This document shows, piece by piece, positions 55,325 to 64,000 of a stretch of 64,000 nt of DNA. Origin of the DNA: DASVTR01 sp036387475 (GTDB taxonomy: Bacteria; Acidobacteriota; Blastocatellia; Pyrinomonadales; Pyrinomonadaceae); the NCBI GenBank assembly GCA_036387475.1, contig DASVTR010000013.1:1-64000 (forward strand). Direction: 5' to 3'. The position numbers were made by a program, and so were the translations under genes. The first letter of the stretch is position 1, and the number at the start of each line of letters is the position of its first letter. Under the pieces are notes generated by a model. It was not told the DNA's origin, did not search any database, and saw nothing but the letters and a program-made list of their open reading frames with translations.

Positions 55325-56986
55325 GTGGGCAATGTATTGGAACTCATCCCGCTCGGCGGCGTCGGCGAGTTTGGGATGAATTGTATGGCCGTGCGGTATG
55401 ACGACGAAATGATTGTCATAGACGCAGGCATGGGCTTTCCAGAAGAGAGCGTTTACGGCGTTGACGTTTCCATCCCAGACTTCGATTTTCTGGAAGAGTA
55501 CAGGGACAACATCACAGCCATCGTCCTGACGCACGGGCACGAAGATCATCTCGGCGCTCTGCCTTACATTCTTAAAAAATTCAACGTTCCTGTCTACGCT
55601 TCGCACTTTACGGTCGGCCTCGCCGAACGCAAACTAGAAGAGCATGACCTCTTGGGCGATGTCTTGCTGCACCGCGTCGATCCGCGACAGGTCGTGGAAC
55701 TTGGGCCGTTCAAGGTCGAGTTCATACGCGCGTCACATTCGCTTGTCGATTGTTTCTCGCTGGCGATTAGAACGCCAGTCGGGACTATCATTCATACGGG
55801 CGATTACAAGGTAGACGAAACGCCAGTCATCGGCGAGCCGATTGATTTGCGCACGCTCCGCTCTTACGGGCAGGAGGGTGTGCTGGCGCTGCTTTCGGAT
55901 TCGACGAACGCGACCGTGCCGGGCCGCACGCCCTCGGAACGCGCCGTCATCCCGGCCTTCGAGGAAATCTTTGCAGAGGCAGCGGGGCGCATCATCGTCG
56001 CGGCCTTCGCTTCTTCGATTCATCGTTTGCAGATAGTGATAGACGTGGCCCAGCAGTTTAACCGTAAAGTCTGCGTGCTGGGCCGTTCGATGTTGAAGAA
56101 CGTAGAGATTGCGGAAGAACTCGGCTACCTGGATATTCCGGACGGTTTAATTGTCTCTCAGGCTGAAACAAAGCGGCTTGACGATAACGAGATTGTCTTT
56201 CTCGTCACAGGCTCGCAGGGCGAGCCGCGCGCAGCGCTGTCGCAGATGGCGAACCAGAGCTATAAGGGGCTGACGATTGAAGAGGGTGATACGGTCTTGC
56301 TCTCTGCGCGGATTATTCCGGGCAACGAGCGCGCCATCTCGCGCCTCATCGGCTCAATTTACAAACGCGGCGCGAATATCATAGAAGAGAAGCGCCGATT
56401 GATTCACGTCAGCGGCCACGCTTCGCAGGAAGACATCAAGATTATGACCGAAGCTGTGCGCCCGAAATTCGTCGTCCCCATTCACGGCGAATATCGCATG
56501 CTGTTTCGTCATAAAGAGTTCATCAAAAACCATCTCAACTATCGCGAAGAGGATATAGTCCTCATCGAAAACGGCGACGTGCTCGAACTCGATGGCGAAC
56601 GCGCCACAGTCGTTAACAAACACGAAATCGGTCGGACGTTTATAGACGAGACGGGCTTTGAAGAGATTGACCGCGAGATCGTGCGCGAGCGCAAGCAACT
56701 GGCTTACGACGGCATCGTGACGCTCGTCGTTACACTCGACGAAGAGACGGGCGAAATGGAAGCCCCGCCGGAAATCGTCGCGCGCGGCCTCCTGGGCGTG
56801 GACAGTTCGAACGGCTTTCTCAAGGAGGCGCAGCGCGTCGTGGCTCAGGCCGTCGAAAAGACGCCGCCTCTTGAACGACAGGATACGAGCCTGCTCAAAG
56901 AGCACATACGCGTCGAACTGAAGCGCTTTATTCAAAAACAGACCGGCGCAAAGCCAGTCATTATGCCTGTCGTCGTCCAGGTTTAA
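55325..56986 (+). CDS. rnj: ribonuclease J
   Basis: RNase J is a metallo-beta-lactamase/beta-CASP 5'-exonuclease and endonuclease in RNA decay. From GTG 55325 it is 553 residues. The HxHxDH motif is at H70-G-H72-E-D74-H75 (LTHGHEDHLGAL), with later IHTGDYKVDETP and SGHASQEDIKIM. GTG 55325 is chosen by homology (VLELIPLGGVGEFGMN follows). An in-frame GTG at 55280 would add 15 residues and is also possible. Confidence 0.94.
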   Translation: MGNVLELIPLGGVGEFGMNCMAVRYDDEMIVIDAGMGFPEESVYGVDVSIPDFDFLEEYRDNITAIVLTHGHEDHLGALPYILKKFNVPVYASHFTVGLAERKLEEHDLLGDVLLHRVDPRQVVELGPFKVEFIRASHSLVDCFSLAIRTPVGTIIHTGDYKVDETPVIGEPIDLRTLRSYGQEGVLALLSDSTNATVPGRTPSERAVIPAFEEIFAEAAGRIIVAAFASSIHRLQIVIDVAQQFNRKVCVLGRSMLKNVEIAEELGYLDIPDGLIVSQAETKRLDDNEIVFLVTGSQGEPRAALSQMANQSYKGLTIEEGDTVLLSARIIPGNERAISRLIGSIYKRGANIIEEKRRLIHVSGHASQEDIKIMTEAVRPKFVVPIHGEYRMLFRHKEFIKNHLNYREEDIVLIENGDVLELDGERATVVNKHEIGRTFIDETGFEEIDREIVRERKQLAYDGIVTLVVTLDEETGEMEAPPEIVARGLLGVDSSNGFLKEAQRVVAQAVEKTPPLERQDTSLLKEHIRVELKRFIQKQTGAKPVIMPVVVQV

Positions 56987-57000
56987 GCAAAGCTGAAGGC

Positions 57001-57447
57001 ATGCCCGAAGACGCGGACGTAACGGAATTGCTGCGGCAAACGCGTGTAGAGGTCGCGCCCGCAACCTACTTTCTCATTGGCCTGCGACATGAAGAGTGGC
57101 AGCGTTTGCTTGAGAACCCGGAACTCAGCCCGCGCGGGAGTGCGCCCTACATGCTACTGCGCGACTCAATGGAAGTGACCTTGCTGCTAGACGAGACTGA
57201 CTGGCAAACGATGCGACACGCGGCGCGCGACGCACGCGTCGAAGGCGGCTTTCGTCTCCTGACGCTCGATATTGAGTTGAATTGGTCAGTCGTCGGCTAT
57301 TTATCGCGCGTGACGGCAATCCTCGCGGCGGCTGATATTCCGGTCGGCGCACTCTCCGCCTTCTCGCGCGACCATCTATTGATTAAGCAAGACGATCTCG
57401 GCAAGGCTATACGAGTTCTGGGAGACCACGTCGCGGAGTTATGTTGA
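57001..57447 (+). CDS. ACT-domain protein
   Basis: The 148-residue product has an N-terminal region and an ACT-like domain, typical of aspartokinase/CASTOR-type ligand-binding folds (LDIELNWSVVGYLSRVTAIL, AADIPVGALSAFSRDHLLI). Such proteins sense small molecules, often amino acids. It begins 15 nt after RNase J and may be cotranscribed. Confidence 0.75.
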   Translation: MPEDADVTELLRQTRVEVAPATYFLIGLRHEEWQRLLENPELSPRGSAPYMLLRDSMEVTLLLDETDWQTMRHAARDARVEGGFRLLTLDIELNWSVVGYLSRVTAILAAADIPVGALSAFSRDHLLIKQDDLGKAIRVLGDHVAELC

Positions 57448-57588
57448 TAAAGGCAGGAGTCAGGAGTCAGAATCCAGAATTCAGAATTCAGAAGAAAACA
57501 AAATCAGAAGAAGCAGGTCGCCGCCGCTTATTCTGGCTTCTGACTCCTGAGTTCTGTTCTTTGACTTCTGGCTTCTGAATTCTGCCTT
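57448..57588 (+). repeat. heptamer-repeat inverted repeat
   Basis: Left arm caggagt-caggagt-cagaatc-cagaatt-cagaatt; right arm ttctggc-ttctgac-tcctgag-ttctgtt, then ttctggc-ttctgaa-ttctgcc. It ends at the start codon of the next gene. Confidence 0.85.
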
Positions 57589-58359
57589 ATGTTTGACTGG
57601 TCACAGAAAGTCGTTTTCATCACGGGCGCGTCGAGCGGCATCGGTCGGGCGCTGGCGATTGAGGTTGGGAAGCGCGGGGCGGCGGTCGGCTTGCTGGCGC
57701 GTCGCGCGGATGCTTTGCGTGAGTTGGTTGTTGAGGTAGAGCAGGCGGGCGGACGCGCCGTTGCGCTTCCGGCGGACGTGCGCGATGCGGCGGATGTGCG
57801 CGCCGCCGCCGATGAGTTGCGCGCACGCTTCGGCCATGTTGATGTGCTCGTTGCCAACGCGGGGATTGCGACGACCGGCCACATCACGGATGTGCGCGGC
57901 GAAGACGTAGCAGAAGTGATGAGCATTAATGTTGTCGGCGCTGCGAACAGCGTGGCGGCTGTGCTGCCGGAGATGGTAAAGCGTGGAAGCGGCCAGTTGG
58001 TGGCGATTTCGAGTCTCTCGGCTTATCGCGGATTGCCAAAGTCCGCCGTCTACTGCGCGAGTAAAGCGGCGCTGTCTGCCTTTTTCGAGAGCGTCAGGGT
58101 GGATTTGCGCGGGACAGGCATTGACGTGACGATTATTCATCCGGGTTTTATCAAGACGCCTTTGACCGCCGGGCGCAAGGCGCAGATGCCCTACTTGATG
58201 GAACTTGACGACGCGACGAAAAAGATTATTCACGCCATCGAAGCGCGGCGCAGGTCTTACGCTTTTCCTTGGCAACTGGCGAGCATCGTTCGCGCGGCGA
58301 TGCTCTTTCCCATTCCGCTCTACGACCGCATAGTTTCCAAACGCTCATATAGAGAGTAA
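57589..58359 (+). CDS. short-chain dehydrogenase/reductase
   Basis: The 256-residue product has TGASSGIGRALAIEVG, VANAGIA and YCASKAALSAFFES with the YxxxK motif. The C-terminal region (YAFPWQLASIVRAAMLFPIP) is hydrophobic, as in a membrane-associated SDR subgroup. Substrate unknown. The start codon follows a repeat hairpin directly, with no visible ribosome site. Confidence 0.9.
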   Translation: MFDWSQKVVFITGASSGIGRALAIEVGKRGAAVGLLARRADALRELVVEVEQAGGRAVALPADVRDAADVRAAADELRARFGHVDVLVANAGIATTGHITDVRGEDVAEVMSINVVGAANSVAAVLPEMVKRGSGQLVAISSLSAYRGLPKSAVYCASKAALSAFFESVRVDLRGTGIDVTIIHPGFIKTPLTAGRKAQMPYLMELDDATKKIIHAIEARRRSYAFPWQLASIVRAAMLFPIPLYDRIVSKRSYRE

Positions 58360-58361
58360 AG

Positions 58362-58484
58362 CGATTTTGGATTTTAGATTTTGGATTTTGGATTAGTGAG
58401 TTTCGTGGGCTTGAATTTCAGTTTTCACCACTCTGCTTCCCGAATCGCCAATCGAAAATCCAAAATCTAAAATCCAAAATCGAA
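58362..58484 (+). repeat. heptamer-repeat inverted repeat
   Basis: Left arm gattttg-gatttta-gattttg-gattttg; right arm aaaatcc-aaaatct-aaaatcc-aaaatcg. Between the SDR stop and the uppP start. Confidence 0.85.
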
Positions 58485-58486
58485 TC

Positions 58487-59554
58487 ATGTCTATTCTTCA
58501 AGCCATCATCCTCGGCATCGTTCAAGGTCTGACGGAATTTATTCCGATTAGCTCTTCGGCACACCTGATTTTTGCCAGCCGCGCGACGGGACTTTACGAA
58601 GGCGTCGAGCAAGCTCTGCGAGACCAGCAGACGACCGCCACCATCGCCGTCATACAGTTGGGCACGCTGCTGGCCGTGCTCATCTACTTCGCACGCGACA
58701 TCTGGAATATCACGTCGGCTTTCATCCGCGATCATCTGGCGCTTCTTCGTGGGCAGCGCAGCGAGGCGGCGATGGAGATGACGATGGTTGGTATGCGCGC
58801 CTCAAGGCTCTCGCAGGAAGCGTGGCTCGGCTGGCTCGTGATTATCGGCTCGCTGCCGATTGCGACCGTCGGGTTGCTGCTCAAGAAAGTAATCGAAGGG
58901 CCGTTGACGAAAAATCTCTGGTTGATTGCGACGATGATGATAGTCGTCGGGCTATTGCTTCTTGTAGCGGAGAAAATTGGCAAGCAGCGGCGCGGAATGG
59001 ATGAGTTGGGCGTGAAGGATGCTCTTTACGTCGGCGGCGCGCAGGTGCTTTCGTTGATGCCGGGTGCGAGCCGGAGTGGTTCGACCATTATGGCCGGACT
59101 CTTCGCGGGCGAAAAACGCGAGACGGCGGCGCGCTTCTCCTTTCTGCTCTCGATTCCGGCGATTGCCGCCAGCGGCCTGCTTGAATTAAAGGAGGCCATA
59201 CACAAATTGCCGGAGGGAAGCTATCTTGCGTTGGCCGTTGCGACAATCGTTTCAGGCGTTGTCGGCTACGCTTCGATCTGGTTTCTGCTGCGCTTTCTGC
59301 GGACGCATTCGACGGGCATTTTTATCGGCTATCGCTTAGTCGTCGGCTTTTTGATTATCGGTTTACTGCTCGGCGGTGTTCTGCAAGCGCAGGGCGGAGC
59401 AAGCGCAGCCGCGCCCGCCACGTCTACTGCCGCGCCCGCCGCGCAGCCCCAAATTGACAAGGCCACTAACAATAATCCGAAAGATTCGGTAAACTTATCT
59501 CGCCCCTCTTCACAAAAAGGAAAGAAGTCTGATTCGATTCGGAAGAGGCGGTGA
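58487..59554 (+). CDS. uppP: undecaprenyl-diphosphate phosphatase
   Basis: UppP (BacA) recycles undecaprenyl diphosphate for envelope synthesis. The 355-residue product has ILGIVQGLTEFIPISSSAHL and MPGASRSGSTI, the catalytic motifs. The C-terminal ~55 residues (Ala/Pro/Gln/Lys-rich, ending SIRKRR) extend beyond the usual ~270 residues. It overlaps the next gene by four bases at its stop. Confidence 0.93.
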   Translation: MSILQAIILGIVQGLTEFIPISSSAHLIFASRATGLYEGVEQALRDQQTTATIAVIQLGTLLAVLIYFARDIWNITSAFIRDHLALLRGQRSEAAMEMTMVGMRASRLSQEAWLGWLVIIGSLPIATVGLLLKKVIEGPLTKNLWLIATMMIVVGLLLLVAEKIGKQRRGMDELGVKDALYVGGAQVLSLMPGASRSGSTIMAGLFAGEKRETAARFSFLLSIPAIAASGLLELKEAIHKLPEGSYLALAVATIVSGVVGYASIWFLLRFLRTHSTGIFIGYRLVVGFLIIGLLLGGVLQAQGGASAAAPATSTAAPAAQPQIDKATNNNPKDSVNLSRPSSQKGKKSDSIRKRR

Positions 59555-59889
59555 AAGTTTTGATGCCAGAAGATAGCAAACGCGTTGAAGAAGCTCGCCT
59601 GCAACGCCCGCGCAGCCCGCGCGTGCCCGTCGATTTCTCCGTCGAGCTTTCGGGGAAAAGCCCCGGCGGCGAACCGTTTCAAGTGCAAGCCGAAGCCATC
59701 AAGGTCAGTCGCGGCGGCGCAACCTTAGTGACGGACGCAGAGGTCGGCGTCGGCGACCGCGTGCGCCTGACGCCTCCGTTCGGGCGCGCGCTTGATGCCG
59801 AGGTCAACGGCGTCTGGACGGATGAAACGGACGGCAAACAGCGCATCGGCGTCAAACTGCTCGACGCGCACGGCTGGTTTGCCGAATAA
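59551..59889 (+). CDS. PilZ domain protein
   Basis: PilZ domains bind cyclic-di-GMP. The product of about 112 residues has RSPRVPVDFSVEL (RxxxR-like) and KVSRGGATLV, an [D/N]xSxxG-like motif in which Lys replaces the usual acidic/Asn residue. It overlaps the uppP stop (GTGA at 59551), with a second possible start ATG at 59563. A target protein is unknown. Confidence 0.78.
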   Translation: MKVLMPEDSKRVEEARLQRPRSPRVPVDFSVELSGKSPGGEPFQVQAEAIKVSRGGATLVTDAEVGVGDRVRLTPPFGRALDAEVNGVWTDETDGKQRIGVKLLDAHGWFAE

Positions 59890-59901
59890 CGGGTGATACT
59901 G

Positions 59902-61623
59902 ATGCAAACGAAATGTTGGATTGTGCGCGAGGGTGACTCGCAACGCGCAGGTAAGCTCGCACGCACCCTCAACGTTTCGCCTGTCATCGCAGGGCTGCTT
60001 ATCACGCGCGGCTACGCTGACGAAACAGCGGCCCGCCGTTTCCTGCGCCCCGCGCACGACCAGCTACACGACCCCTCCCTGATGCTCGGCATGAAAGAAT
60101 CCGTCGAGCGAATCCTGCGTGCCATTGATGCTGGCGAGAAGATTCTTGTTTACGGCGATTACGATGTTGACGGAACGACGGGGACAGTCGTGTTGCGTCG
60201 TGCCTTAAAGCTGCTCGGAGCAGAGACCGGTTTCCACGTCCCGCATCGTTTCACGGAAGGCTATGGCATTCAGCAGGCGGCGCTGGAGAAAGCGCGTGCC
60301 GATGGCTACAGCGTCGTCGTCAGCGTTGACTGCGGCATACGCGCACACGAGCCGCTCTACTGGGCGCGCGACAACGGCCTTGATGTCATCGTTACGGATC
60401 ATCACCTGCCGGACGAGGACGAGGGCGCGCCTCCGGCCTATAGTGTGCTCAATCCGAACCAGCGAGGCTGCTCCTACCCTGACAAGAATCTGGCGGGCGT
60501 CGGCGTCGCCTTCAAGTTGGCCCACGCTCTCTTTCGTGAGCGCGGAATTGAAAGCAAGGTCGGAGGCTTTCTCAAGATGGTCGCCATCGGAACGGTCGCA
60601 GACGTTGCTCAGCTTGTCGGAGAGAATCGCGCCATCGTCGCGCTCGGATTGGCAGACCTTGCGAGCGCGACCAATCCGGGCCTGCGCGCGCTGATGGAAG
60701 TCGCGGGCTGCGGCGACGGGCGTGGGATGACAGCTTACGACTTGGGCTTTCGTCTTGGCCCAAGAATCAACGCAGCCGGACGAATGGACGCCGCACGCGC
60801 CGTCGTAGAGCTATTCGAGGCCACCGAGAGAGAAGAAGCACGGCGTCTCGCCGCGCATCTCGATTCGCGCAACCGCGAGCGACAGACCGTGCAGAGCGAG
60901 CTTGTCAAACTCGCTCTGGATGAGTGGGGCACAACGGATAATGCTGCCGCTCACGTCGCCGTCATCGCTGGAGATAATTGGCATAGGGGCGTCATCGGCA
61001 TCGCGGCCTCGAAGATTGCGGAAAAGCTCAACCGCCCGTGCATCGTCATCTCATTGGAAGATGGCGTGGGCCACGGCTCTGCGCGCAGCATAGAGGCTTA
61101 TCATCTCTTGAACGGCCTGACGAGTTGCGCTGACCTCTTTGAGAAATTCGGCGGCCACTCACACGCCGCCGGGCTTTCAATCAAGCGTGAGCACATCGCG
61201 GAACTGCGTCGCCGCTTAAACGAACATGCCGCAGCCCTTCTCAGCAGTGAAGATTTACAGCCAGCTATCCTGATAGACGCTGAACTGCCCGCCGAAGCGC
61301 TCACCCTCGCGCTGGCCGAAGAGCTACGCGCGCTTGAGCCTTACGGCGCTGGCAATCCGCGCCCGCTGTTTATGACACGCGACCTGCGGCTTCTGTCAGA
61401 GCCGCGCGTGATGAAGGAGAAGCACCTGAAACTGTGCCTCGCCGGGCTTGACGGAAGACCGCTTGAGGCCGTCTGGTGGAGCGGCGTCGAAGAACTCGAC
61501 GGGCAAACGCTCGCGCCCGGCACGTGCATCGAACTGGCTTACACCGTCGAGCCGAATACCTGGCAGGGTGTCACGCGCTTGCAGCTGTGCGTCAAGGATT
61601 TGAAAGCAGAGGTCAGAGGCTAG
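59902..61623 (+). CDS. recJ: single-stranded-DNA-specific exonuclease RecJ
   Basis: RecJ digests ssDNA 5' to 3' in recombination and repair. From ATG 59902 it is 573 residues, with DHH-family motifs VYGDYDVDGTTGTVVLRRAL, VSVDCGI, VTDHHLPDED and, in the DHHA1 domain, GGHSHAAGLSI. An in-frame GTG at 59893 is an alternative start. It runs in the same direction as uppP and the PilZ gene. Confidence 0.95.
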   Translation: MQTKCWIVREGDSQRAGKLARTLNVSPVIAGLLITRGYADETAARRFLRPAHDQLHDPSLMLGMKESVERILRAIDAGEKILVYGDYDVDGTTGTVVLRRALKLLGAETGFHVPHRFTEGYGIQQAALEKARADGYSVVVSVDCGIRAHEPLYWARDNGLDVIVTDHHLPDEDEGAPPAYSVLNPNQRGCSYPDKNLAGVGVAFKLAHALFRERGIESKVGGFLKMVAIGTVADVAQLVGENRAIVALGLADLASATNPGLRALMEVAGCGDGRGMTAYDLGFRLGPRINAAGRMDAARAVVELFEATEREEARRLAAHLDSRNRERQTVQSELVKLALDEWGTTDNAAAHVAVIAGDNWHRGVIGIAASKIAEKLNRPCIVISLEDGVGHGSARSIEAYHLLNGLTSCADLFEKFGGHSHAAGLSIKREHIAELRRRLNEHAAALLSSEDLQPAILIDAELPAEALTLALAEELRALEPYGAGNPRPLFMTRDLRLLSEPRVMKEKHLKLCLAGLDGRPLEAVWWSGVEELDGQTLAPGTCIELAYTVEPNTWQGVTRLQLCVKDLKAEVRG

Positions 61624-61672
61624 AGGTTAGAGGTCAGTTTTAATTACCAACCTCTGACCTCTAGCCTCTTAG
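61619..61672 (+). repeat. heptamer-repeat inverted repeat
   Basis: ggctaga-ggttaga-ggtcagt and acctctg-acctcta-gcctctt arms with a short loop, at the recJ stop, just before the next gene. Confidence 0.8.
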
Positions 61673-61677
61673 TTGAT

Positions 61678-64000
61678 ATGCAAGAGATTAGACGAAGAAG
61701 AGCGATTGCGGTGGGTTTGCGTGCGCGCTTGCCTTTGGTGACGCGCGTGCTGGCGCTGTTTATCATCGTCGCCGGAATTATCTTCGTCGGCATCTCTTAT
61801 TATCGGCTGCGCAATAACGAGCCTTTTCGGATGCGCGGCGAGACGCCGGAGTTATCCACGACGGTGACAAGCGTGGTCGAAGGCTACGAACGGCGCGTCA
61901 CTGAGGGCGAGCGCCTGCGGCTCTACGTTAAGGCGGCGCGCGATATAACTTATTCCGACGGCCATCACGAGCTAGAAGAAGTTCATCTGGAAATCTATCC
62001 GCCCGTCGGCGATAAGCCCGATCAGATAACGGCTCATCGCGCCGTCTACCTGCCTGAATCAAGCGAGCAGACTAAGGGGCAAGCTGCGGTTAACACCAAT
62101 TCCGTTTTGCCCGCTTCGACCACCGCCAAAATCATTTTCACGGGCGACGTGAATATAGAGACGCGCGATGCCCTGAAGGTGAAAACAGAAAAGCTTGTCT
62201 ACGATCAAAAATCCGAAGTCGGGGAGACAAGCGAACCCGTCTCCTTCGAGCGGCAGAATGTTTCGGGCAAGGCGACGGGTGTAGTGGTGGATGCGAAGCA
62301 CAAGAAGATGGAGATGAAGAGCGCCGTCGAGATAACGATTACACCTGAAGCCAACGCAGGCGCAGCGGCGAAGAAGGGAACACGCGGGCAGCCCGTGACG
62401 ATTCGCTCAGCGCGCGCCTCCTTCGACCATTCGTCCTTGCACCTCGTCTTCACCGGCGGCGCTACCGCCGAACAGGCGCAGGACGTAATGAGCGGCGAGA
62501 CGCTTTCGGCCACGCTCAACGAACGAAAGCAGCTACAAAAGATTGAAGCGCGCTCTAATTCCTATTTGCGCTCGATGTCCGAAGGGCGCGCAATTGAGGT
62601 GCGCTCCGTTGACATGGATTTCTACATGAACGGAGAGCAGCAGCTTGAGCGCGCGCTGGCCTCACGCGATGTGAAGGCCAATAGCCTCAATGCCGATTCG
62701 CAGATGGAGTTAATTGGCCCAACCGCGCTCGAAGTTAATTTCCAGAAACAGAATGAGCGCAGCCTGCTCAGGGAGATGCGTGCCGACGGGCGCTCTGTGC
62801 TGAAACTCGCCGCGCCGCAATCGCGAGCGAGCGATGTGCGCGCGGCCAACAAGCAGTTGACCGCCGATGCTGTCAAGCTTTTCTGGCGCTCTTCGGGGCG
62901 CGACCTAGAAAAAGCCGAAGCCGTCGGCAACGCCGAACTGATTGTTGACCCTGTGCAGAAGAACGCAACCACTGATCGGAAAACTCTGACCGCCCCGCGC
63001 TTCGACTGCGACTTCTACGAAGCGGGCAATCTCGCGCGCAATTTTACGGCTTCCGGCGGCGAGAGCAAGGTCGTCATAGAGCCGCATCAACCGACCGCAG
63101 ACCGTGCCACGCGCACTCTGACCGCACAGAAAATAGCAGCCGCCTTTGTCCGCGAAACGCAGGATGTCGAGCGCTTGGACGCGCAGGGCGACGCAAAATT
63201 CAACGAGCAGGATCGTCAGGGGCGCGCGATGAACGCTTCCTACACGGCGGCTGATGAGACGGTTCGCCTGCGCGGCGGTGAACCCGTCGTCTGGGATTCG
63301 CGCGCCCGCACCAAAGCCATCGAAATAGATACGGACACGCGCAGTGATGTCTCGTTTACGCGCGGAAAAACGGCGACCACCTATTACAGCCAGGAACAAA
63401 CGAACGGCGCGACACCCTTCTCAAAAGTGAAGAGTCCGGTCTTTATCGTTTCAGACCGTGCGGAGTTTCGCCATACGACGGGCGTGGCGATTTACACGGG
63501 CAGCGCTCGTGCATGGCAGGACGATAATTTCGTCAAGGGTGACCGCATCACTATCTATCGCGAAAATAAGCGCATGGAGGCGGACGGCCACGTGCAGAGC
63601 GTGCTTTATCAAGCGCGTGGTAAGAACGCCGAAGTCGTCCCCGCGTTGGCGACCTCCGACCGCATGTTCTATTCGGAAGTTGACCGCATCCTGCATTATG
63701 AGGGGACGGTCGACATCAAGCAGGGCACGGATCGGATTCAAAGCGCGGTAGCCGATGTCTACCTTTTGAAAGATACCAACGAAGTCGAAAAGACCATCGC
63801 GCAGCGCGACGTGGTAGTCACACAGCCCGGCAGGCAGGGCAATGGCGAGTGGGCGCAATACACCGCCGCCGATGAAACCGTCGTCCTCAAAGGCAAACCG
63901 GCGCGCGTCGTTGATACGGAGCAGGGAACGACGGAAGGGGGACGTTTGACTGTCTATCTGCGCGAGAGTAGAGTCATCGCCGACGATGCCAAAGGCCCAC
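61678..64000 (+). CDS. LptC/OstA-like LPS export protein (partial at right edge)
   Basis: The frame from ATG 61678 is open to the window edge (774 codons seen). A membrane anchor (ALFIIVAGIIFVGISYY, about residues 26-42) is followed by an LptC-like region (LRLYVKAARDITYSDGHHEL, HRAVYLPES). OstA/LptA-like repeats come after it (SDRAEFRHTTGVAIYTGSAR, GDRITIYRENKRMEADGHV). Proteins of this type form the periplasmic bridge that carries LPS to the outer membrane. Its large size suggests an LptC-LptA fusion, or an OstA-like protein with an LptC-like start. Confidence 0.85.
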   Translation, partial: MQEIRRRRAIAVGLRARLPLVTRVLALFIIVAGIIFVGISYYRLRNNEPFRMRGETPELSTTVTSVVEGYERRVTEGERLRLYVKAARDITYSDGHHELEEVHLEIYPPVGDKPDQITAHRAVYLPESSEQTKGQAAVNTNSVLPASTTAKIIFTGDVNIETRDALKVKTEKLVYDQKSEVGETSEPVSFERQNVSGKATGVVVDAKHKKMEMKSAVEITITPEANAGAAAKKGTRGQPVTIRSARASFDHSSLHLVFTGGATAEQAQDVMSGETLSATLNERKQLQKIEARSNSYLRSMSEGRAIEVRSVDMDFYMNGEQQLERALASRDVKANSLNADSQMELIGPTALEVNFQKQNERSLLREMRADGRSVLKLAAPQSRASDVRAANKQLTADAVKLFWRSSGRDLEKAEAVGNAELIVDPVQKNATTDRKTLTAPRFDCDFYEAGNLARNFTASGGESKVVIEPHQPTADRATRTLTAQKIAAAFVRETQDVERLDAQGDAKFNEQDRQGRAMNASYTAADETVRLRGGEPVVWDSRARTKAIEIDTDTRSDVSFTRGKTATTYYSQEQTNGATPFSKVKSPVFIVSDRAEFRHTTGVAIYTGSARAWQDDNFVKGDRITIYRENKRMEADGHVQSVLYQARGKNAEVVPALATSDRMFYSEVDRILHYEGTVDIKQGTDRIQSAVADVYLLKDTNEVEKTIAQRDVVVTQPGRQGNGEWAQYTAADETVVLKGKPARVVDTEQGTTEGGRLTVYLRESRVIADDAKGP

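Overview
The window is GC-rich, densely packed bacterial DNA. The gene set suggests an Acidobacteriota genome, probably class Blastocatellia: a TonB receptor with an N-terminal carboxypeptidase-regulatory-like domain, an MCE/Mla lipid transport operon, LptC/OstA-type LPS export, a BNR/FG-GAP secreted giant, an ECF sigma/anti-sigma pair and many intergenic heptamer repeats. This assignment rests on gene content alone; there is no rRNA gene to confirm it, and I found no rRNA, tRNA, CRISPR array, transposase or prophage gene.

Layout. 1-2.9 kb: a cobalamin riboswitch, with a repeat hairpin inserted in a peripheral stem, leads a BtuB-like TonB receptor. 2.9-10.4 kb: small membrane and secreted proteins, a rhodanese with an in-frame UGA (selenocysteine candidate), gatB, an SDR, a DUF4337 protein, dtd, and a tyrosinase interrupted by an in-frame UAG. 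10.7-22.3 kb: acnA, a potassium-channel protein, a CrtC-like protein, an aldehyde dehydrogenase, a lipoprotein, a DinB-like protein, a zinc-ribbon membrane protein, a MidA-type methyltransferase and tyrS. 22.3-28 kb (minus strand): a LodA/LodB-type quinoprotein oxidase operon with a ferritin-like protein and a QW-motif protein. 28.4-33.9 kb (minus strand): a lower-GC three-gene operon. It holds two unrecognised proteins and a 1186-residue protein fusing two KaiC/RecA-like ATPase domains to a solute-binding-protein-like domain. This is the best candidate here for an undescribed system. 34.2-37.2 kb: an mlaE-mlaF-mlaD operon. 37.5-39.6 kb: an ECF sigma, anti-sigma and Spy-like operon. 39.7-40.0 kb: a 21-bp tandem array. 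40.2-46.6 kb: an HD-GYP signalling protein, a small secreted protein and a large BNR/FG-GAP protein. 47-50.5 kb: ftsY, ribD, rsmA. 50.6-55.1 kb (minus strand): an M16 peptidase pair and a blaI/M56 peptidase pair with a visible promoter and operator. 55.3-64 kb: RNase J, an ACT-domain protein, an SDR, uppP, a PilZ protein, recJ, and an LptC/OstA-like gene running off the end.

A recurrent feature is a family of intergenic hairpins whose arms are short tandem heptamers (for example gactcct, taatgag, aacgatg, gattttg). They occur in at least 13 places, sit inside the riboswitch, encode the C-termini of two proteins and overrun the start regions of two others.
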